Assembly (NCBI RefSeq): GCF_001426435.1
Contig: NZ_LMER01000004.1
Coordinates: forward strand, 34,817 to 74,250
DNA: 39,434 bases
From: Angustibacter sp. Root456
GTDB taxonomy: Bacteria; Actinomycetota; Actinomycetes; Actinomycetales; Angustibacteraceae
Direction of reading: 5' to 3'
The translations under genes were made by a program, and so were the position numbers. The notes beneath the pieces are model-generated. The model saw nothing but the letters and a program-made list of their open reading frames with translations, had not been told where the DNA came from and made no database searches. Within the stretch, counting starts at the first letter, position 1. Each line of letters begins with the position of its first letter. Of this stretch, positions 32,442 to 39,434 are shown piece by piece.

Positions 32442-33402
32442 GCGGGATGCCGAACAGCGGGAACACCCGCTCGGTGTCGAGGAAGAACATGAAGTCGACC
32501 ACCTGGCCGTCGCGCACGTCGAGCACCTGCAGCGCCCACGGCTCGTAGGACCCACCCGGCCCGCTCGCGCGGTACTGCGCGAAGGCCGGCATGCCGTTGG
32601 CCCACGTGGGCACGAGCTTCGACCCCCGGCACGCCGCACCGGCCCCCTGCCAGAAGGTGAGGATCTGGTCGCGACCGGCGAGCCACAGCTCGTACGGCGG
32701 CATGGCCTGCGTGGCGTCGTGCTTGATCAGCGTGGTGAGCGTCGTCATGTCGTAGCGCTGGAACGCGTCGACGTAGCGCTCCAGGAGCGCCTGATCGGCA
32801 TCGCCCAGAGCGATCGGCCGGGCCTCGACGTCGGGATCGCGCTCGGCGACCGTGGCCCGGGCCCGTTGCAGGGCGCTGTTGACCGACGCGACGGACGTCT
32901 CGAGCAGCTCGGCCACCTCCGCCGCCGGCCAGGCCAGCACCTCGCGCAGGATCAGCACCGCGCGCTGGCGCGGTGGCAGGTGCTGCAGGGCGGCGACGAA
33001 GGCCAGCCGGATGCTGTCGCGGGCGACCGCGAGGTCGGCGGGATCGGCCACTTCTGGCAGCACCCGGCCGTCGGGGATGGGTGTGATCCACGTCGACTCC
33101 GGCAGCGTGCCGAGCTCGGGCGCCTCGGCCGATCCCGCTGGCCCGAGGTCCATCGGACGGGCACGCCGCTGGCGGGCGGCAGCGACGTCGAGGCAGACGT
33201 TGGTGGCGATGCGGTACAGCCACGACCGCAGCGACGAGCGGCCCTCGAACCGGTCGAGCGCCTTCCACGCCCGCACCATGGTGTCCTGCACCGCGTCGTC
33301 GGCCTCGAACGCCGAGCCGAGCATCCGGTAGCAGTAGCCCGTGAGCTCGCGACGGTACTGCTCGAGATCGCTCGCGGCCGGGGCGCTCGTGACCGACGTC
33401 AT
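32422..33402 (-). CDS. ECF sigma factor with C-terminal SnoaL-like domain (SigG-like)
   Basis: This 326-residue ECF-type sigma factor has region 2 in GYCYRMLGSAFEADDAVQDT and RSSLRSWLYRIATNVCLD, and region 4 in LPPRQRAVLILREVLAWPAAEV and SVASVNSALQRAR. Beyond residue 195 is a SnoaL_2-like domain (LLERYVDAFQRYDMTTLTTLI...GGSYEPWALQVLDVRDG). That domain takes the place of a separate anti-sigma factor in the SigG/SigJ kind. Its ATG overlaps the stop of the HhH-GPD gene (ATGA), so the two are co-translated. Confidence 0.9.
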   Translation of the reverse strand: MTSVTSAPAASDLEQYRRELTGYCYRMLGSAFEADDAVQDTMVRAWKALDRFEGRSSLRSWLYRIATNVCLDVAAARQRRARPMDLGPAGSAEAPELGTLPESTWITPIPDGRVLPEVADPADLAVARDSIRLAFVAALQHLPPRQRAVLILREVLAWPAAEVAELLETSVASVNSALQRARATVAERDPDVEARPIALGDADQALLERYVDAFQRYDMTTLTTLIKHDATQAMPPYELWLAGRDQILTFWQGAGAACRGSKLVPTWANGMPAFAQYRASGPGGSYEPWALQVLDVRDGQVVDFMFFLDTERVFPLFGIPLTPAGR

Positions 33403-33980
33403 CGCGCTACCGCCTTGGCGGCACCCTTGGCCGCCGCCTTCTTCTGCTGCTTGTACTCCCGCACCTTGAGCAGCGAGTCGGCGTCGACGACGTCCGCCAC
33501 GGAGCGGTAGCCCTCGAGCGCGTAGTCACCGGCGGCGCCCTGCCATCCCTCGGGGCGCACGCCGAGCTGCTTGGCGAGCAGGGCGACGAAGATCTGGGCC
33601 TTCTGCTTGCCGAAACCGGGCAGCTCCTGCACCCGAGCGAGCAGCTCCTTGCCGGTGGTGGGCTCGGTCCACAGTCGCGTCACGTCGCCGTCGTACCGCT
33701 CCTCGACGAGGGCCGCCAGCTCCTGCAGGCGGGCGGCCATCGACCCCGGGAAACGGTGGATCGCCGGGGGCTGGCTGCACAGCGCCTTGAACGACTCCGG
33801 CTCAGCGGCGGCGATGGCGGTGGGGTCGAGCGTGCCGAACCGGCTCAGCACCTTGTAGCCACCACGGAACGCGTGCTCCATGCCGTACTGCTGGTCGAGC
33901 ATCATGCCGACGACGAGCGCGAAGGGGTGCTCGTCGAGCACCTGGTCTGCGGCCGGTTCACCGGCGATCTGGAACGCCAT
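33399..33980 (-). CDS. HhH-GPD family protein (TIGR03252-like), DNA-repair related
   Basis: This 193-residue helix-hairpin-helix-GPD protein begins with ALVVGMMLDQQYGMEHAF and contains the hairpin LPGFGKQKAQIFVALLAKQ (about residues 115-133). A basic Lys/Ala tail follows. The family resembles base-excision DNA glycosylases of the endonuclease III type but lacks the iron-sulfur cysteines and a clear catalytic Lys in the hairpin, so activity is unproven. A CAGCAT hexamer six bases before the ATG may be a leaderless -10. The sigma gene follows with a 4-bp overlap. Confidence 0.85.
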   Translation of the reverse strand: MAFQIAGEPAADQVLDEHPFALVVGMMLDQQYGMEHAFRGGYKVLSRFGTLDPTAIAAAEPESFKALCSQPPAIHRFPGSMAARLQELAALVEERYDGDVTRLWTEPTTGKELLARVQELPGFGKQKAQIFVALLAKQLGVRPEGWQGAAGDYALEGYRSVADVVDADSLLKVREYKQQKKAAAKGAAKAVAR

Positions 33981-34012
33981 GCCTGCATGCTGCCACGGCG
34001 GCGGCGGTCCGG

Positions 34013-34804
34013 TCAGCGCTCCAGCGGCAGCCAGTCCAGGACGTGCTGGATGCGCTCGTCCCAGAACGCCCAGTCGTGGGCGCCCCGGTCGAGCTCGCGG
34101 GTCACCGGTACACCGAGCCGGTCGGCGGCATCCAGGAAGGAGCGGCTCTCGCTCACGAGCTCGTCGTCCGTGCCACAGCCCACGTAGAGCGCCGGCAGGT
34201 CGTGCGACGCCGCCACCTGACGTTCGAGCAGCGCGAGCAGGTCGTCGTCGGACCCCGCGACCTGCCGGTCGCCCACGGCTGCGTCGGCGAGGTCGGGCCG
34301 CAGCGCGCCGCTCGCCTGCCGCCTGGCGAGGTCGAGAGCGCCGGACAGGCTCGCGGCGGCCGCGAAGCGCTCCGGCTGGTGCAGGGCCCACTTCATCGCG
34401 CCGTACCCGCCCATCGACAGGCCGGCCACGAAGGTGTCGTCCCGGCGCGCGGAGAGCCGGAAGAACGACTCCGCGACCGCTGGCACCTCCTGGCTCAGGT
34501 GCTCCCAGTAGCGGCCGCCGTGCGCCTGGTCGAGGTAGAAGCTGCGCGCCACCTGCGGCATGACGACCGCGAGGCCCAGCGGCTCGACGTACCGCTCGAT
34601 GCTGGTGTACCTCGTCCAGGCGGTGGCGTCGTCGCTGAGCCCGTGCAGCAGGTAGAGCACCGGTGCGCCGTGCCTGCGCCCGCCGGTCTGCGGCGTGCTG
34701 CCGCTCACCCCGATCTGCGCCGACGTCGCCTGGGGCAGGAGCACCGTCATCGAGGTACCCATCTCGAGCACGTCGGAGAAGTAGTCGCAGCGCACGAGAG
34801 CCAT
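34013..34804 (-). CDS. Esterase family protein (alpha/beta hydrolase, esterase D-like)
   Basis: This 263-residue alpha/beta hydrolase of the PF00756 kind has VLYLLHGLSDDATAWTRYTS (oxyanion hole), the nucleophile elbow GLSMGGYGA (Ser), YVGCGTDDELV (Asp) and DRGAHDWAFWDERI (His). It resembles S-formylglutathione hydrolase/acetylesterase-type proteins. No signal peptide is present. The substrate is unknown. GACCGT lies six bases before the ATG, a possible leaderless -10. Confidence 0.9.
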   Translation of the reverse strand: MALVRCDYFSDVLEMGTSMTVLLPQATSAQIGVSGSTPQTGGRRHGAPVLYLLHGLSDDATAWTRYTSIERYVEPLGLAVVMPQVARSFYLDQAHGGRYWEHLSQEVPAVAESFFRLSARRDDTFVAGLSMGGYGAMKWALHQPERFAAAASLSGALDLARRQASGALRPDLADAAVGDRQVAGSDDDLLALLERQVAASHDLPALYVGCGTDDELVSESRSFLDAADRLGVPVTRELDRGAHDWAFWDERIQHVLDWLPLER

Positions 34805-34850
34805 GCACCCACGGTCTCACCCAGCGCGGCTCACCGGGGACGCCGCACCG

Positions 34851-35213
34851 TCAGTGCGGACGCAGGCGGTCCATCTCGCGCCGGACGGCGTCCTCGCTGA
34901 ACTCCTCACCGCGGTAGGTGTCCCAGGCGTTCATCACCAGGCCGATGCCCCAGCCGGCGACGATGAACACCGGCCAGAAGAAACCGTGCCCGGAGACCGC
35001 CCAGATCGCGGTGAAGAAGCCGTTCACGAGCAGGTACACCAGCAGGTGGGCGTGGAAGTCGCGACGCTTCTTCAGCCGTTTCAGCGCCTGTTCACGCAGG
35101 ATGTCGTCGGGCTGCGGACGGGCACCGGCGCCGTACGCGCTGCCGGACGGGCTGTCGTACGCGCTGCCGGACGCGCTGTCGTACGCGCTGCCGGACGGGG
35201 GCTGGCTCGACAT
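34851..35213 (-). CDS. 2TM domain protein with repeat-bearing N-terminus
   Basis: This 120-residue protein has a C-terminal 2TM domain: RRDFHAHLLVYLLVNGFFTAIW, a loop, then FWPVFIVAGWGIGLVMNAWD. The first 30 residues are made of three SGSAY-containing units (SGSAYDSA, SGSAYDSP, SGSAYGAG) encoded by 24-bp repeats. The domain occurs in small bacterial membrane proteins and next to sensor kinases; the function is unknown. GAAGGAGG upstream supports the ATG at 35213. Confidence 0.85.
   Translation of the reverse strand: MSSQPPSGSAYDSASGSAYDSPSGSAYGAGARPQPDDILREQALKRLKKRRDFHAHLLVYLLVNGFFTAIWAVSGHGFFWPVFIVAGWGIGLVMNAWDTYRGEEFSEDAVRREMDRLRPH
35133..35200. repeat. 24-bp tandem repeat in the 2TM protein gene
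   Basis: Units beginning GTACGCGCTGCCGGACG start at 35133, 35157 and 35181 (two full copies and one of 20 bp). Being a multiple of 3, copy-number change would add or remove SGSAYDSx units in frame. Confidence 0.9.
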
Positions 35214-35297
35214 GGCACATCGCCTCCTTCGACCACTGTCGAGCCTAGTGAGGCGCCGGCCGCGGCCGCACGGACGATGGTCCCGCCGGACGCGTCC

Positions 35298-36167
35298 CTA
35301 CCTCTCGACGTCGCGGGGCGAGAAGGCCAGGTAGAGCGCGGAGAGGTCGTCGCCGCCGTGACCGGCGCCACTCACCGACCGCAGCTCGTCCCGCAGGACG
35401 TCCACCAGCTCGGTGGGCACGCCGACGCGCCCCGCCGCCTGCGAGATGAGGTCGGCGTCCTTCAACGCGCCATCCAGCCCGAAGGACGGCGTGAAGTCGC
35501 CCGCGAGCATCGCCTTGCCCTTGAGCTGCACGTACGGCGCGTCCATCGCCCCACCCGCCACGGCTTCGAGGAACAGCTCCGGCTGGAGTCCCAGCGCCTG
35601 GGCGACCGCCAGCGACTGCGCGATGCCCGCCACGAGGCTGATGACGAAGGCGTTGGCAGCCAGCTTCAGCCGCGAGCCCGCACCGGCCTCCCCCACCCAC
35701 ATCGTGCGCTGGCCGATGGCGTCGAGCACGGGGGCCACGACCTCGCGGGCGTCCTGAGGACCGGAGGCGAGCACCACCAGCGCGCCCTTCTCCGCCGGCT
35801 CCTTCGTGCCGAGCACCGGCGCGTCGACGTGGACCAGCCCCAGCTGCTCGGCCAGCGCGTCGATCCGCTCGCACCCCTCGACGCCGACGGTGGTGCACTG
35901 CAGCAGCACAGCCCCTGGGCGCACGGCGCCCTTGAGGTCAGCCAGCACGTGAGCCACGGTGTCGGCGTCCCACAGCATGGTGACGACGACGTCGGCGTCC
36001 TTGACCGCCTCGGCTGCGGTGTGACACACGACGGCGCCGTCGTCGGCGAGGGGCTGGGCGCGCTCGGCGTTGCGGTTCCACACGCGCAGCGGCAGGCCCG
36101 CTCGAGCGATGTTGCGCGCCATGCCCGCACCCATGGTGCCGGTGCCGAGCAGCGCGACGGTGGTCAC
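35298..36167 (-). CDS. 3-hydroxyisobutyrate dehydrogenase-like NAD(P)-dependent oxidoreductase
   Basis: This 289-residue beta-hydroxyacid dehydrogenase has the N-terminal dinucleotide motif VALLGTGTMGAGMARNIARA, then DVVVTMLWD, APVLGTKEPAEKGALVVLASG and the active-site helix GAGSRLKLAANAFV containing the conserved Lys. Members act on 3-hydroxyisobutyrate, tartronate semialdehyde or glyoxylate-type substrates; which one applies is not readable. GTG 36167 overlaps the end of the DinB gene, so both are one transcript. Confidence 0.9.
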   Translation of the reverse strand: MTTVALLGTGTMGAGMARNIARAGLPLRVWNRNAERAQPLADDGAVVCHTAAEAVKDADVVVTMLWDADTVAHVLADLKGAVRPGAVLLQCTTVGVEGCERIDALAEQLGLVHVDAPVLGTKEPAEKGALVVLASGPQDAREVVAPVLDAIGQRTMWVGEAGAGSRLKLAANAFVISLVAGIAQSLAVAQALGLQPELFLEAVAGGAMDAPYVQLKGKAMLAGDFTPSFGLDGALKDADLISQAAGRVGVPTELVDVLRDELRSVSGAGHGGDDLSALYLAFSPRDVER

Positions 36168-36664
36168 AGCAGACCCTTGCTGAACGCGGCCTGGCCGAGG
36201 TGCTCGAGGTCGTCGTCGACGACGCTGACCAACCGCACCCCCAAGGTGACCGGAGGGTCCCACCGGGTGTCGACGACGCGGTCGAGGTCGGTGTCACTCA
36301 GCCCGGACACGAACGCGACGGTGCGCTCGTGCACGGCGTCGAGGTACCCAGTGAGCAGGTCGGGGTCATCCACCCGGACGGCCGAGACCTGCTCGTCGGT
36401 GTGGCCGAACCCGGTGTCGACCGGGTCGAACGGCAGGCCGAACCGCTCGGCCCAGCCCTCGCCCACCCAGACCTGCTCGGTGCCCGCCACGTCGCTGACG
36501 TGGTCGTCCTGCACCCGCGCCAGGTGCCAGACGAGCCAGGCGATGGAGTTCGCCCGCCCGTCGACGCGTGCGGACAGCTGGTCGGCAGACAAGCCTGCGA
36601 CGACGTCGCGGGCGCGTTCGGGGATGCGCCCGAACGCCTCGAGCAGAAGGTCGCTGGTATCCAT
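36164..36664 (-). CDS. DinB-fold protein, mycothiol transferase-type (DUF664)
   Basis: This 166-residue four-helix DinB protein has metal-site histidines in AWLVWHLARVQDDHV and DDDLEHLGQ, the spacing seen in actinobacterial mycothiol-dependent enzymes. GWAERFGLPFDP and TGFGHT are also typical of the DUF664 group. It would add or use mycothiol on small electrophiles, but the substrate is unknown. It is the first gene of a pair with the dehydrogenase, which overlaps it by 4 bp. Confidence 0.88.
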   Translation of the reverse strand: MDTSDLLLEAFGRIPERARDVVAGLSADQLSARVDGRANSIAWLVWHLARVQDDHVSDVAGTEQVWVGEGWAERFGLPFDPVDTGFGHTDEQVSAVRVDDPDLLTGYLDAVHERTVAFVSGLSDTDLDRVVDTRWDPPVTLGVRLVSVVDDDLEHLGQAAFSKGLL

Positions 36665-36724
36665 GGGCTCACCGTGCCACCTCCCACCGGCGGTCACCAC
36701 CGCGCGCTCTCGTCGCCTGGCTCC

Positions 36725-36730
36725 TAGCGT
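36725..36730 (+). promoter_or_regulatory. -10 box of a leaderless promoter
   Basis: TAGCGT lies 6 nt before the ATG at 36737 and is identical in sequence and spacing to the box at 11764. No other ribosome site is needed to explain the start. Confidence 0.6.
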
Positions 36731-36736
36731 GGAGCC

Positions 36737-37408
36737 ATGCGGATCGCGATAGCAGGTGCCCACGGTCAGATCGGCCTTCGCCTCGGACGGCTGCTGGCCG
36801 CGCGGGGCGAGGAGGTGGTGGGCATCGTGCGCAACCCCGACCACTCGGCCGACCTCGAGGCAGCGGGCATCGAAGCGGCCGTCGTCGACCTCGAGAGCTC
36901 CTCCGCCGACGAGGTGGGAAGCGCGATCGACGGTTGCGACGCCGTCGTCTTCGCCGCGGGCGCGGGGCCGGCCAGCGGGATCGACCGCAAGGACACGGTC
37001 GACCGTGCGGCGGCGATCCTGTTGGCCGACGCGGCCGAGCGGGCCGGGGTCGGCAGGTACGTGCTCGTGTCGTCGATGGGCGTCGACAGCGTGCGCGACG
37101 GCGCGACGCCCGACGGGGTCGACGAGGTGATGGTCGCGTACCTGCGCGCCAAGCTCGCCGCGGAGGACGACGTGCGGGGACGAGAGCTGCGCTGGACGAT
37201 CCTGCGCCCGGGGCGCCTCACCGACGACGACGGCACGGGACAGGTGCAGATGGCCGAGCACGTCGACCGCGGCGACATCCCGCGCGACGACGTGGCGTCG
37301 GTGGTGGCCGCGCTGCTCGACGACCCGAGCAGCGCCGGGCACGTGCTCGAGGTGGTCAGCGGCGGCACGCCGGTCGGCGAGGCGGTCACCCAGGCCGTAC
37401 GCGGCTGA
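36737..37408 (+). CDS. NAD(P)-binding protein, NmrA/atypical SDR type
   Basis: This 223-residue atypical short-chain dehydrogenase has the glycine motif IAGAHGQIGLRLGRLLAARG. It also has VVFAAGAGPASG, YVLVSSMGVDS and WTILRPGRLTDDDGTG. It lacks a clear YxxxK catalytic pair, as usual for NmrA-like or SDR_a5 proteins that sense or use NAD(P). The function is unknown. It is divergent from the DinB gene. Confidence 0.88.
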   Translation: MRIAIAGAHGQIGLRLGRLLAARGEEVVGIVRNPDHSADLEAAGIEAAVVDLESSSADEVGSAIDGCDAVVFAAGAGPASGIDRKDTVDRAAAILLADAAERAGVGRYVLVSSMGVDSVRDGATPDGVDEVMVAYLRAKLAAEDDVRGRELRWTILRPGRLTDDDGTGQVQMAEHVDRGDIPRDDVASVVAALLDDPSSAGHVLEVVSGGTPVGEAVTQAVRG

Positions 37409-37436
37409 AGCCCCGGCTGCCCCTGCACGCAGCGAA

Positions 37437-37472
37437 CCGCCCGGCCCGCGTCATTCGACGCGGGCCGGGCGG
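37437..37472. terminator. Perfect 16-bp hairpin terminator between convergent genes
   Basis: CCGCCCGGCCCGCGTC and GACGCGGGCCGGGCGG pair perfectly around an ATTC loop, 28 bp past the stop of the NAD-binding gene and 19 bp before that of the phosphoesterase. It has no U-tract. It probably serves both genes. Confidence 0.8.
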
Positions 37473-37491
37473 CTGCGTGGGTGTCGTCTGA

Positions 37492-38628
37492 TCAGTGGTG
37501 CTTGCCCGACAGCAGCGCCAGCGGCTTCACCCCGCCGGCGCGGTCACCGGCGTGACCCAGGTGCGGCAGGTTCCAGTTGTCCTCGATGCTCGTGAGCAGC
37601 GAGTAGTGGTTGTACTCGGTGTGGTCGACCGTGCCGGGCTTGACCATCGGGGAGACGACGATGGCGGGGATGAGGCCACCGCCGTAGGTGCCACCGGGCC
37701 AGTCCGCGCTGACCCGCGCGTCACCCTTGGCGACGTACGGCGAGTCGCAGCAGCCGTCAGCGTTCTCCCAGCCGCCGTTGGTCTCGTTGCCGGTGTAGTC
37801 GTTCTCGTCGGTGACGATGACGATCGCGGAGTGCTTGGTCCAGGCCCTCGACGACATGATCGTCGTGACCGCACCCTTCACGAACGCGTCGGCCTTGTGC
37901 TTCAGCGCCGCGTCGTTCTCGTCGTCCTTGGCGCTGCCGTAGGGGCAGGGCGTCTCCGGGTGCCCATCCACCTTGTCGTAGACGCCACCGTGCATGTCGT
38001 TGCACTGGTTGGGCGAGATCCACACGAACTGCGGGGCGTGCTTGCTGTTGAGGTCGGTCGCCAGCGCGCTGTAGTCCTTGACCTTCGCCATCCGCGCCGG
38101 GTCGTTCTTGACCGAGTCGAACAGCACGAACGGGTTGTGCTTCTTGGCGTACAGCGAGATCAACGACCCGTCGGCGCGAGCGGGGCCGAAGCGGGCCGTC
38201 TTGTCGGCCGGCAGGTCCTCCATGTAGGCGCCCCAGCCGATGTGGCGGGCCTCGAGCTGGTCGACCAGGTTGACGCGGTCGAGGTTCACGACGTTCTCGT
38301 CGTGGTCGTCCTGGATCCCGAAGTTGTCCCCCGCGATGGCGGCGATGTAGTTCGGCATCGACGGGTGGGTGACGCCGTAGTACTGGTCGGCCATCGCGTA
38401 GTCGTGGGCGAGTGAAGTGATGTACGGCGCGTTGGCGTCGTCGATCACGCTCGACTGCGAGTGGTTCTCGAGCATGAGCACGTAGATGTGGTCGAGGCGC
38501 TGCTGGTGCTCGCGGCCGTGGTCGTCGTCCCGACCGTGGCTCGAGCTGGCCGCGGCGTTGGCCGAGACGGCCAGTGCTGCCGCCGTCGCGAGGGCCGCGA
38601 CGGACAGCGCACGATGACGCAGGTGCAT
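37492..38628 (-). CDS. Secreted phosphoesterase family protein (phospholipase C/acid phosphatase-like)
   Basis: This 378-residue exported protein has a signal peptide at residues 1-27 (MHLRHRALSVAALATAAALAVSANAAAS). A His/Asp-rich linker follows, and then the PF04185 phosphoesterase domain: HIYVLMLENHS (catalytic-metal Glu/Asn), GVTHPSMPNYIAAIAGDN (nucleophile Thr/Ser region), VWISPNQCNDMHG, AIVIVTDENDYTG and NHYSLLTSIEDNW. Members hydrolyse phospholipids or phosphomonoesters outside the cell. AGGAGA upstream supports the ATG at 38628. Confidence 0.92.
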   Translation of the reverse strand: MHLRHRALSVAALATAAALAVSANAAASSSHGRDDDHGREHQQRLDHIYVLMLENHSQSSVIDDANAPYITSLAHDYAMADQYYGVTHPSMPNYIAAIAGDNFGIQDDHDENVVNLDRVNLVDQLEARHIGWGAYMEDLPADKTARFGPARADGSLISLYAKKHNPFVLFDSVKNDPARMAKVKDYSALATDLNSKHAPQFVWISPNQCNDMHGGVYDKVDGHPETPCPYGSAKDDENDAALKHKADAFVKGAVTTIMSSRAWTKHSAIVIVTDENDYTGNETNGGWENADGCCDSPYVAKGDARVSADWPGGTYGGGLIPAIVVSPMVKPGTVDHTEYNHYSLLTSIEDNWNLPHLGHAGDRAGGVKPLALLSGKHH

Positions 38629-38833
38629 GAGTTCTCCTGGGCTTGAGTGGTTCCCGAGGGCGCGGTGGAGGGGATCGCCGGTCTCGTGGCTCGAACCTCC
38701 CGCCTCCCACCGAGGAGGGAGTCAACCCCCGCTCGCTTGCATCCGTCAATGCTTCGCCGGCAAACGCGGGACGAACGACAGGTGAGCCGCCCGGTACGCG
38801 ACGGACGCTCGCCGTGGCCCTACCGTGTGCCGC
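38629..38833. other. Divergent intergenic region
   Basis: This 205-bp gap lies between the phosphoesterase and the YrdB-like gene. Two TTGAC elements occur on the minus strand (around 38721-38750) and may be -35 boxes, but no matching -10 is clear. A GGCTCGAACC segment looks like a T-loop but has no tRNA around it. Confidence 0.35.
38821..38826 (+). promoter_or_regulatory. -10 box of a leaderless promoter
   Basis: TACCGT lies 7 nt before the ATG at 38834. No Shine-Dalgarno sequence is visible. Confidence 0.45.
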
Positions 38834-39202
38834 ATGACGACGCCCGAGGCCATGGACCACGCTCAGAGGCCCTTCGACCACGTCAACCTCGTGCTGCGCT
38901 TCCTGCTCGAGCTGGTCATGTTCATCGGGCTCGCCTGGGCCGCGGCAGCGCTGGTGTCGGGCACCTGGCAGAGCATCGCGGCCGCCGTCCTGGCCCCGGT
39001 GGTGGCGATCGGCGTCTGGGGCGTGCTCATCGCGCCGGGCTCGCGTCGCCGGCTCCCGGACCCGGCGCGGCTGGTCGTCGAGCTCCTGCTCTTCGCGGGA
39101 ACGGGTGTGGTGGTCGCCGCCGCCGGGCTGCCGGCGTGGGGAGTCGCCCTCGCCGTCGTCGCTGCCCTCAACGCCCTCGTGCTCCGGTGGCGGCGCATCT
39201 GA
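38834..39202 (+). CDS. YrdB-like (DUF2568) membrane protein
   Basis: This 122-residue protein has four predicted helices: FLLELVMFIGLAWAAAALV, SIAAAVLAPVVAIGVWGVLIAP, LVVELLLFAGTGVVVAAAG and WGVALAVVAALNALVL. The early NLVLRFLLEL and middle WGVLIAPGSRRRLPDPARLVVEL are the YrdB/DUF2568 pattern. The function is unknown. The start was chosen by the leaderless box rather than the in-frame GTG 9 bases upstream. Confidence 0.85.
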   Translation: MTTPEAMDHAQRPFDHVNLVLRFLLELVMFIGLAWAAAALVSGTWQSIAAAVLAPVVAIGVWGVLIAPGSRRRLPDPARLVVELLLFAGTGVVVAAAGLPAWGVALAVVAALNALVLRWRRI

Positions 39203-39232
39203 GCACCCTTGCGTCGCCGCGAGCGGCACTGC

Positions 39233-39434
39233 CTACTCGCGTGGGGGCGCGACCCATTGCTGGACGAGGCGTGCGATGAGGTGGTTTGCGCGGTGGGGCG
39301 GTAGGGGTTGGTCTGGTGGGTCTGGTGGGTTGCTGCCTGGTGGGCCTGGTGGGGTGGTGTCCCAGACGACTGTTCCGTTGATGAGTTGTGCGGTGGCGCC
39401 GGTGGTGTGGGCGTAGCGGTGGTGGAAGCCGCAG
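39233..39434 (-). CDS. C-terminal end of a DUF222/HNH-endonuclease-type protein (partial)
   Basis: Read on the minus strand, the last 67 codons give CGFHHRYAHTTGATAQLING..., a Pro-rich stretch, and a stop at 39233-39235. CxFHHxxxH is the end of the HNH motif in the 13E12-repeat/DUF222 family that is abundant in actinobacteria, and a Pro-rich tail after it is usual. Most of the gene lies beyond the right edge. Codon choice (CCA, ACC, CAA, AAC, GGA) is less GC-ending than the neighbours, which may mark a mobile origin. Confidence 0.65.
   Translation of the reverse strand, partial: CGFHHRYAHTTGATAQLINGTVVWDTTPPGPPGSNPPDPPDQPLPPHRANHLIARLVQQWVAPPRE

Noticed and set aside
38680-38705. T-loop-like GGCTCGAACC suggesting a tRNA
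   Set aside because: No acceptor, D or anticodon stems can be drawn around it on either strand.
1-39434. CRISPR arrays, insertion sequences, prophage genes, rRNA and tRNA
   Set aside because: Reading found no regularly spaced repeats, transposases, integrases, phage structural genes or tRNA-like folds.

Overview
The window is high-GC chromosomal DNA of an actinobacterium. The evidence is strong G/C at third codon positions, many GTG starts, GTGA/ATGA gene overlaps, a mycothiol-transferase-type DinB protein, a PAC2 protein, a DUF3516 helicase, an ABC sugar importer with no ATPase gene, and many start codons lying about 6 nt after a TANNNT box, which is the mark of leaderless mRNAs. The species cannot be fixed from the sequence. 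No tRNA, rRNA, CRISPR array, insertion sequence or prophage was seen; most of the window looks like stable core or near-core chromosome.

Layout. 1-5058 (minus): a formate dehydrogenase operon fdhA-fdhB-nrfD. fdhA is read through an in-frame TGA as selenocysteine, with a SECIS-like hairpin just after it. Divergent selD (5141-6127, plus) supplies the selenium donor. A large palindromic hairpin separates selD from an aldo/keto reductase. 7382-11639 holds a small membrane protein, a cold-shock protein with a long leader, serA, a spermidine-synthase-like protein, a PAC2 protein and a 47-residue protein.

11776-13724 (plus) is the most interesting locus. It is a leaderless two-gene operon with an EspC/WXG100-like small helical protein that ends in a YxxxD motif. 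That gene overlaps one for a 552-residue protein with an N-terminal W-x-G helical region and a C-terminal RelA/SpoT-like alarmone-synthetase fold. I read this as a candidate type VII-secreted nucleotide pyrophosphokinase effector. No immunity gene is recognisable beside it. fabG, an App1-type phosphatase, a flavin reductase and a secreted degenerate M23 protein follow.

17643-26316 (minus) is an amino-sugar uptake and catabolism cluster: a ROK regulator, a binding lipoprotein, two permeases, a NagZ-type GH3 enzyme, a ROK kinase, nagA and nagB. Together they would import GlcNAc-containing oligosaccharides, split them in the cytoplasm, phosphorylate GlcNAc, deacetylate it and deaminate it to fructose-6-phosphate. 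An AT-rich promoter/operator precedes the regulator.

26392-39434 holds mainly housekeeping genes: a DExH helicase, a matrixin-like protease, a DHH phosphoesterase, a small acidic protein, a Nudix hydrolase, a DUF72 protein, an ECF sigma factor coupled to an HhH-GPD protein, an esterase, a 2TM protein, a 3-hydroxyisobutyrate-dehydrogenase-like enzyme with a DinB protein, an NAD-binding protein, a secreted phosphoesterase, a YrdB-like membrane protein and, at the right edge, the C-terminal end of a DUF222/HNH-type protein.
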